Origin: Infirmifilum sp. NZ
Lineage (GTDB): Archaea > Thermoproteota > Thermoprotei > Thermofilales > Thermofilaceae
Length of the DNA stretch: 64,000 bases
Assembly (NCBI RefSeq): GCF_022693705.1
Contig: NZ_CP094288.1
Coordinates: 325,185 to 389,184 of the forward strand
Reading direction: 5' to 3'
Shown here in pieces: positions 62,536 to 64,000 of the stretch. The notes below the pieces were generated by a model that was not told the DNA's origin, did not search any database, and saw nothing but the letters and a program-made list of their open reading frames with translations. The number at the start of each line of letters is the position of its first letter. Position 1 is the first letter of the stretch. Both the position numbers and the translations under genes were made by a program.

Positions 62536-63948
62536 ATGGGCTTCGACAAGGCTGTCTTCGTCCTCGGGTCCCCTTCGTTCGTCTTCGAGTCAGCGGCCTC
62601 CAGCATCGCCAGGGTTGTGGAGTCGTTCGGAGTTGAGGAGGCAGAGGTGTTCTTCAGCGAGTTCGCGCAGGACGAGGCTCTCAGGGTTCAGAGGTTCGTG
62701 GAGAGATTTTTCGGCGTCAAGGTCTCGCTTAAGCCCCTGCCTGGCTCCCTGTCGGAGGCCAAGGAGGTTCTCGCTGGGGCCCTCACGCAAGACAGCGTCG
62801 CGGTGCCCACGGCTGGCTCTGTGCTCGGGGCCGTAGCGCTCACCCACGCGGCCGACAAGGTGGGCGCGAGCCTTGCTCACGTGATGTTCCCTTTCGGCCC
62901 GTGGACCGGCCTCTTCTACCCCTACGTGCCCAGGTACCTCCAGCCGATCCTCGTCATCGGCCGGACCGAGGTGAAGCCTAGGGCGTTTGACGCCAAGCAG
63001 GCTGAGAACTTTCTGGGCGACAAGGACAACACGTACATCATCACGAAGCTTTCCCGAGCCCTGGCGCGCGTCTCCCTCAGGCTCAACTCCTCCCTCAGGG
63101 ACCTCTGGGTCAACGACACAAGAGTGCCGGAGCTCGCACTGGAGCTGTGCGACGAGGCCGGTGAGAAGAGCGTATCGCACGCAGTCTACCTCAAGACGCC
63201 TCAGTCTATTGTACAGGTCTGCAAGCTAGCTGAGACGCCACGCCAGCCAGAGGCCCGCACCCTGCCTCTCCTGCCGCAGATGCAGAAGAGCACGAGGTGC
63301 CTTGTGGGTACGGGATCTGCTTCCCGCGAGGCGGTGCAGAGGCTCTTTCTCGAGGCCTTCTACACGCTCGCCGGCGGCCGTGAAGCGTGCCTTCGTAGCC
63401 GCGACGCCAGCAGGGAGCAGGCCTTCAAGAGCAGTCTGGGCGAGCTCTACAGCCTAGCGGGGTTCGAGCTCCTCACGCTCAACCCCCACGGGGTCTACGT
63501 AGTTGACACCAACCTGGTTTACATTGGTATCCATAACCTCGCGAGGCCTGGGGGGCCGAGGATAATCGTCCCGTACTGCGTCCGCTACGAGGTCCTGGAC
63601 AAGCTGACCCATAGCAAGTCGCCGTGCGCCAGGTACACCGTGCTCCTGGCGAAGCTTGCTCTCGAAGCGCTCGAGAGCCAGGCCTCACGGCTACCCAGCA
63701 ACGCTGCGAGCTGCGACGTGGCGATCCCGGCCGTCGACCCCGAGCTGCTGAAGGGGGCGACCCTTCTCTCCGCGGACCGCCTTGCCGTGGACCTGTGGGA
63801 GAGCATGGTCCTCAGCAGGTACGCGGAGGTGAAGCTGGTCAGGAGGGAGGACTTCAGGCCGGCTACGGGCGCCGAGCTTCACTATGCGGTGGCTCAGCTC
63901 GCGGCCATGCTATGCTACCTGAGGGGTTACGCGAGGAGAAAGAGGTGA
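62536..63948 (+). CDS. CARF-like domain fused to a PIN ribonuclease domain
   Basis: The protein has 470 residues. The N-terminal ~150 form a CARF/Rossmann-like part: KAVFVLGSPSFVFES, a charged helix, then SVAVPTAGSVLGAVALTHAADKVGASL at the ligand-loop position. A helical middle part follows. From about 315 a PIN domain starts: VYVVDTNLVYIGI (D324), CVRYEVLDKL (E352), CDVAIPAVD, and TLLSADRLAVDLWE (D414). CARF-PIN proteins are known type III ancillary effectors; on binding cyclic oligoadenylate the PIN would cut RNA. It lies 45 kb from cas10, as a single gene with its own TATA-like TATAATATT and GAGGGGG before the ATG. Confidence 0.75.
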   Translation: MGFDKAVFVLGSPSFVFESAASSIARVVESFGVEEAEVFFSEFAQDEALRVQRFVERFFGVKVSLKPLPGSLSEAKEVLAGALTQDSVAVPTAGSVLGAVALTHAADKVGASLAHVMFPFGPWTGLFYPYVPRYLQPILVIGRTEVKPRAFDAKQAENFLGDKDNTYIITKLSRALARVSLRLNSSLRDLWVNDTRVPELALELCDEAGEKSVSHAVYLKTPQSIVQVCKLAETPRQPEARTLPLLPQMQKSTRCLVGTGSASREAVQRLFLEAFYTLAGGREACLRSRDASREQAFKSSLGELYSLAGFELLTLNPHGVYVVDTNLVYIGIHNLARPGGPRIIVPYCVRYEVLDKLTHSKSPCARYTVLLAKLALEALESQASRLPSNAASCDVAIPAVDPELLKGATLLSADRLAVDLWESMVLSRYAEVKLVRREDFRPATGAELHYAVAQLAAMLCYLRGYARRKR

Positions 63949-63955
63949 CTTTTCC

Positions 63956-64000
63956 TTAGGGCACGTACACGGCGGTCGCGTAGCCGTCGTTGAGCCAGAT
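63956..64000 (-). CDS. 3' end of a leftward gene, truncated by the window
   Basis: Leftward reading gives IWLNDGYATAVYVP then TAA at 63956-63958. Only 14 residues are visible; the family cannot be assigned. It converges on the CARF-PIN gene with a 7-bp gap. Confidence 0.45.
   Translation of the reverse strand: MWLNDGYATAVYVP

Noticed and set aside
1-64000. tRNA, rRNA or intact insertion sequence
   Set aside because: None was recognised by eye; a covariance-model search could still find small RNAs in the gaps.

Overview
The window is GC-rich archaeal DNA, most like a hyperthermophilic crenarchaeon of the Thermofilum/Thermoproteales kind. The reasons are crenarchaeal cas families (Csa1, Csa3, Csa5, split Cas3), a Thermoproteus-type non-phosphorylating GAPN, many PIN/VapBC modules, many GTG/TTG starts, and TATA boxes about 25-30 nt before start codons, which implies leaderless mRNAs. 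The species assignment is inference.

Positions 1-41 kb are essentially one CRISPR-Cas super-locus. Four arrays (32, 56, 39 and 33 repeats by my count; 160 repeats, 156 spacers) use the same 25-nt repeat family, and each has a homologous leader of 235-236 bp. Arrays 1 and 4 read leftward, arrays 2 and 3 rightward. Between the back-to-back leaders of arrays 1 and 2 lies a type III module (4.7-17.6 kb): a leftward operon with a small subunit, five Cas7-like RAMPs, a Csx10-like RAMP and a large HD+GGDD Cas10, then a rightward PD-(D/E)XK gene and a three-gene CARF-type accessory operon. Between array 2 and leader 3 lie cas6, a wHTH-NurA/HerA pair, and the adaptation operon csa1-cas1-cas2-cas4. Between the convergent arrays 3 and 4 lie csa3 and the complete type I-A set csa5-cas7-cas5-cas8a-cas3'-cas3''. 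The arrays record their history: repeat variants change from GAA- to GAG- to GCA- forms from old to new ends, and arrays 3 and 4 share a block of four consecutive identical spacers.

Positions 41-64 kb are a mixed region: an Mrr-like nuclease, GAPN, toxin-antitoxin modules (VapBC, UPF0175/DUF3368, MNT/HEPN), a coiled-coil PD-(D/E)XK protein, surface proteins, an amino-acid permease, a tandem ferredoxin, and a sugar ABC uptake operon without its ATPase. Several genes are decayed: PIN relics, a frameshifted surface protein, an aminotransferase fragment and a nucleotidyltransferase with three in-frame stops. A CARF-PIN fusion near the right edge probably joins the type III signalling network. No rRNA, tRNA or intact insertion sequence was recognised.

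The type I-A complex should give DNA interference, the type III complex transcript-dependent interference plus cyclic-oligoadenylate signalling, and one Cas6 and one adaptation module probably serve all four arrays. The least explained parts are the type III accessory genes at 15.2-17.6 kb, the NurA/HerA pair embedded among cas genes, and the inverted leader-flanked architecture.
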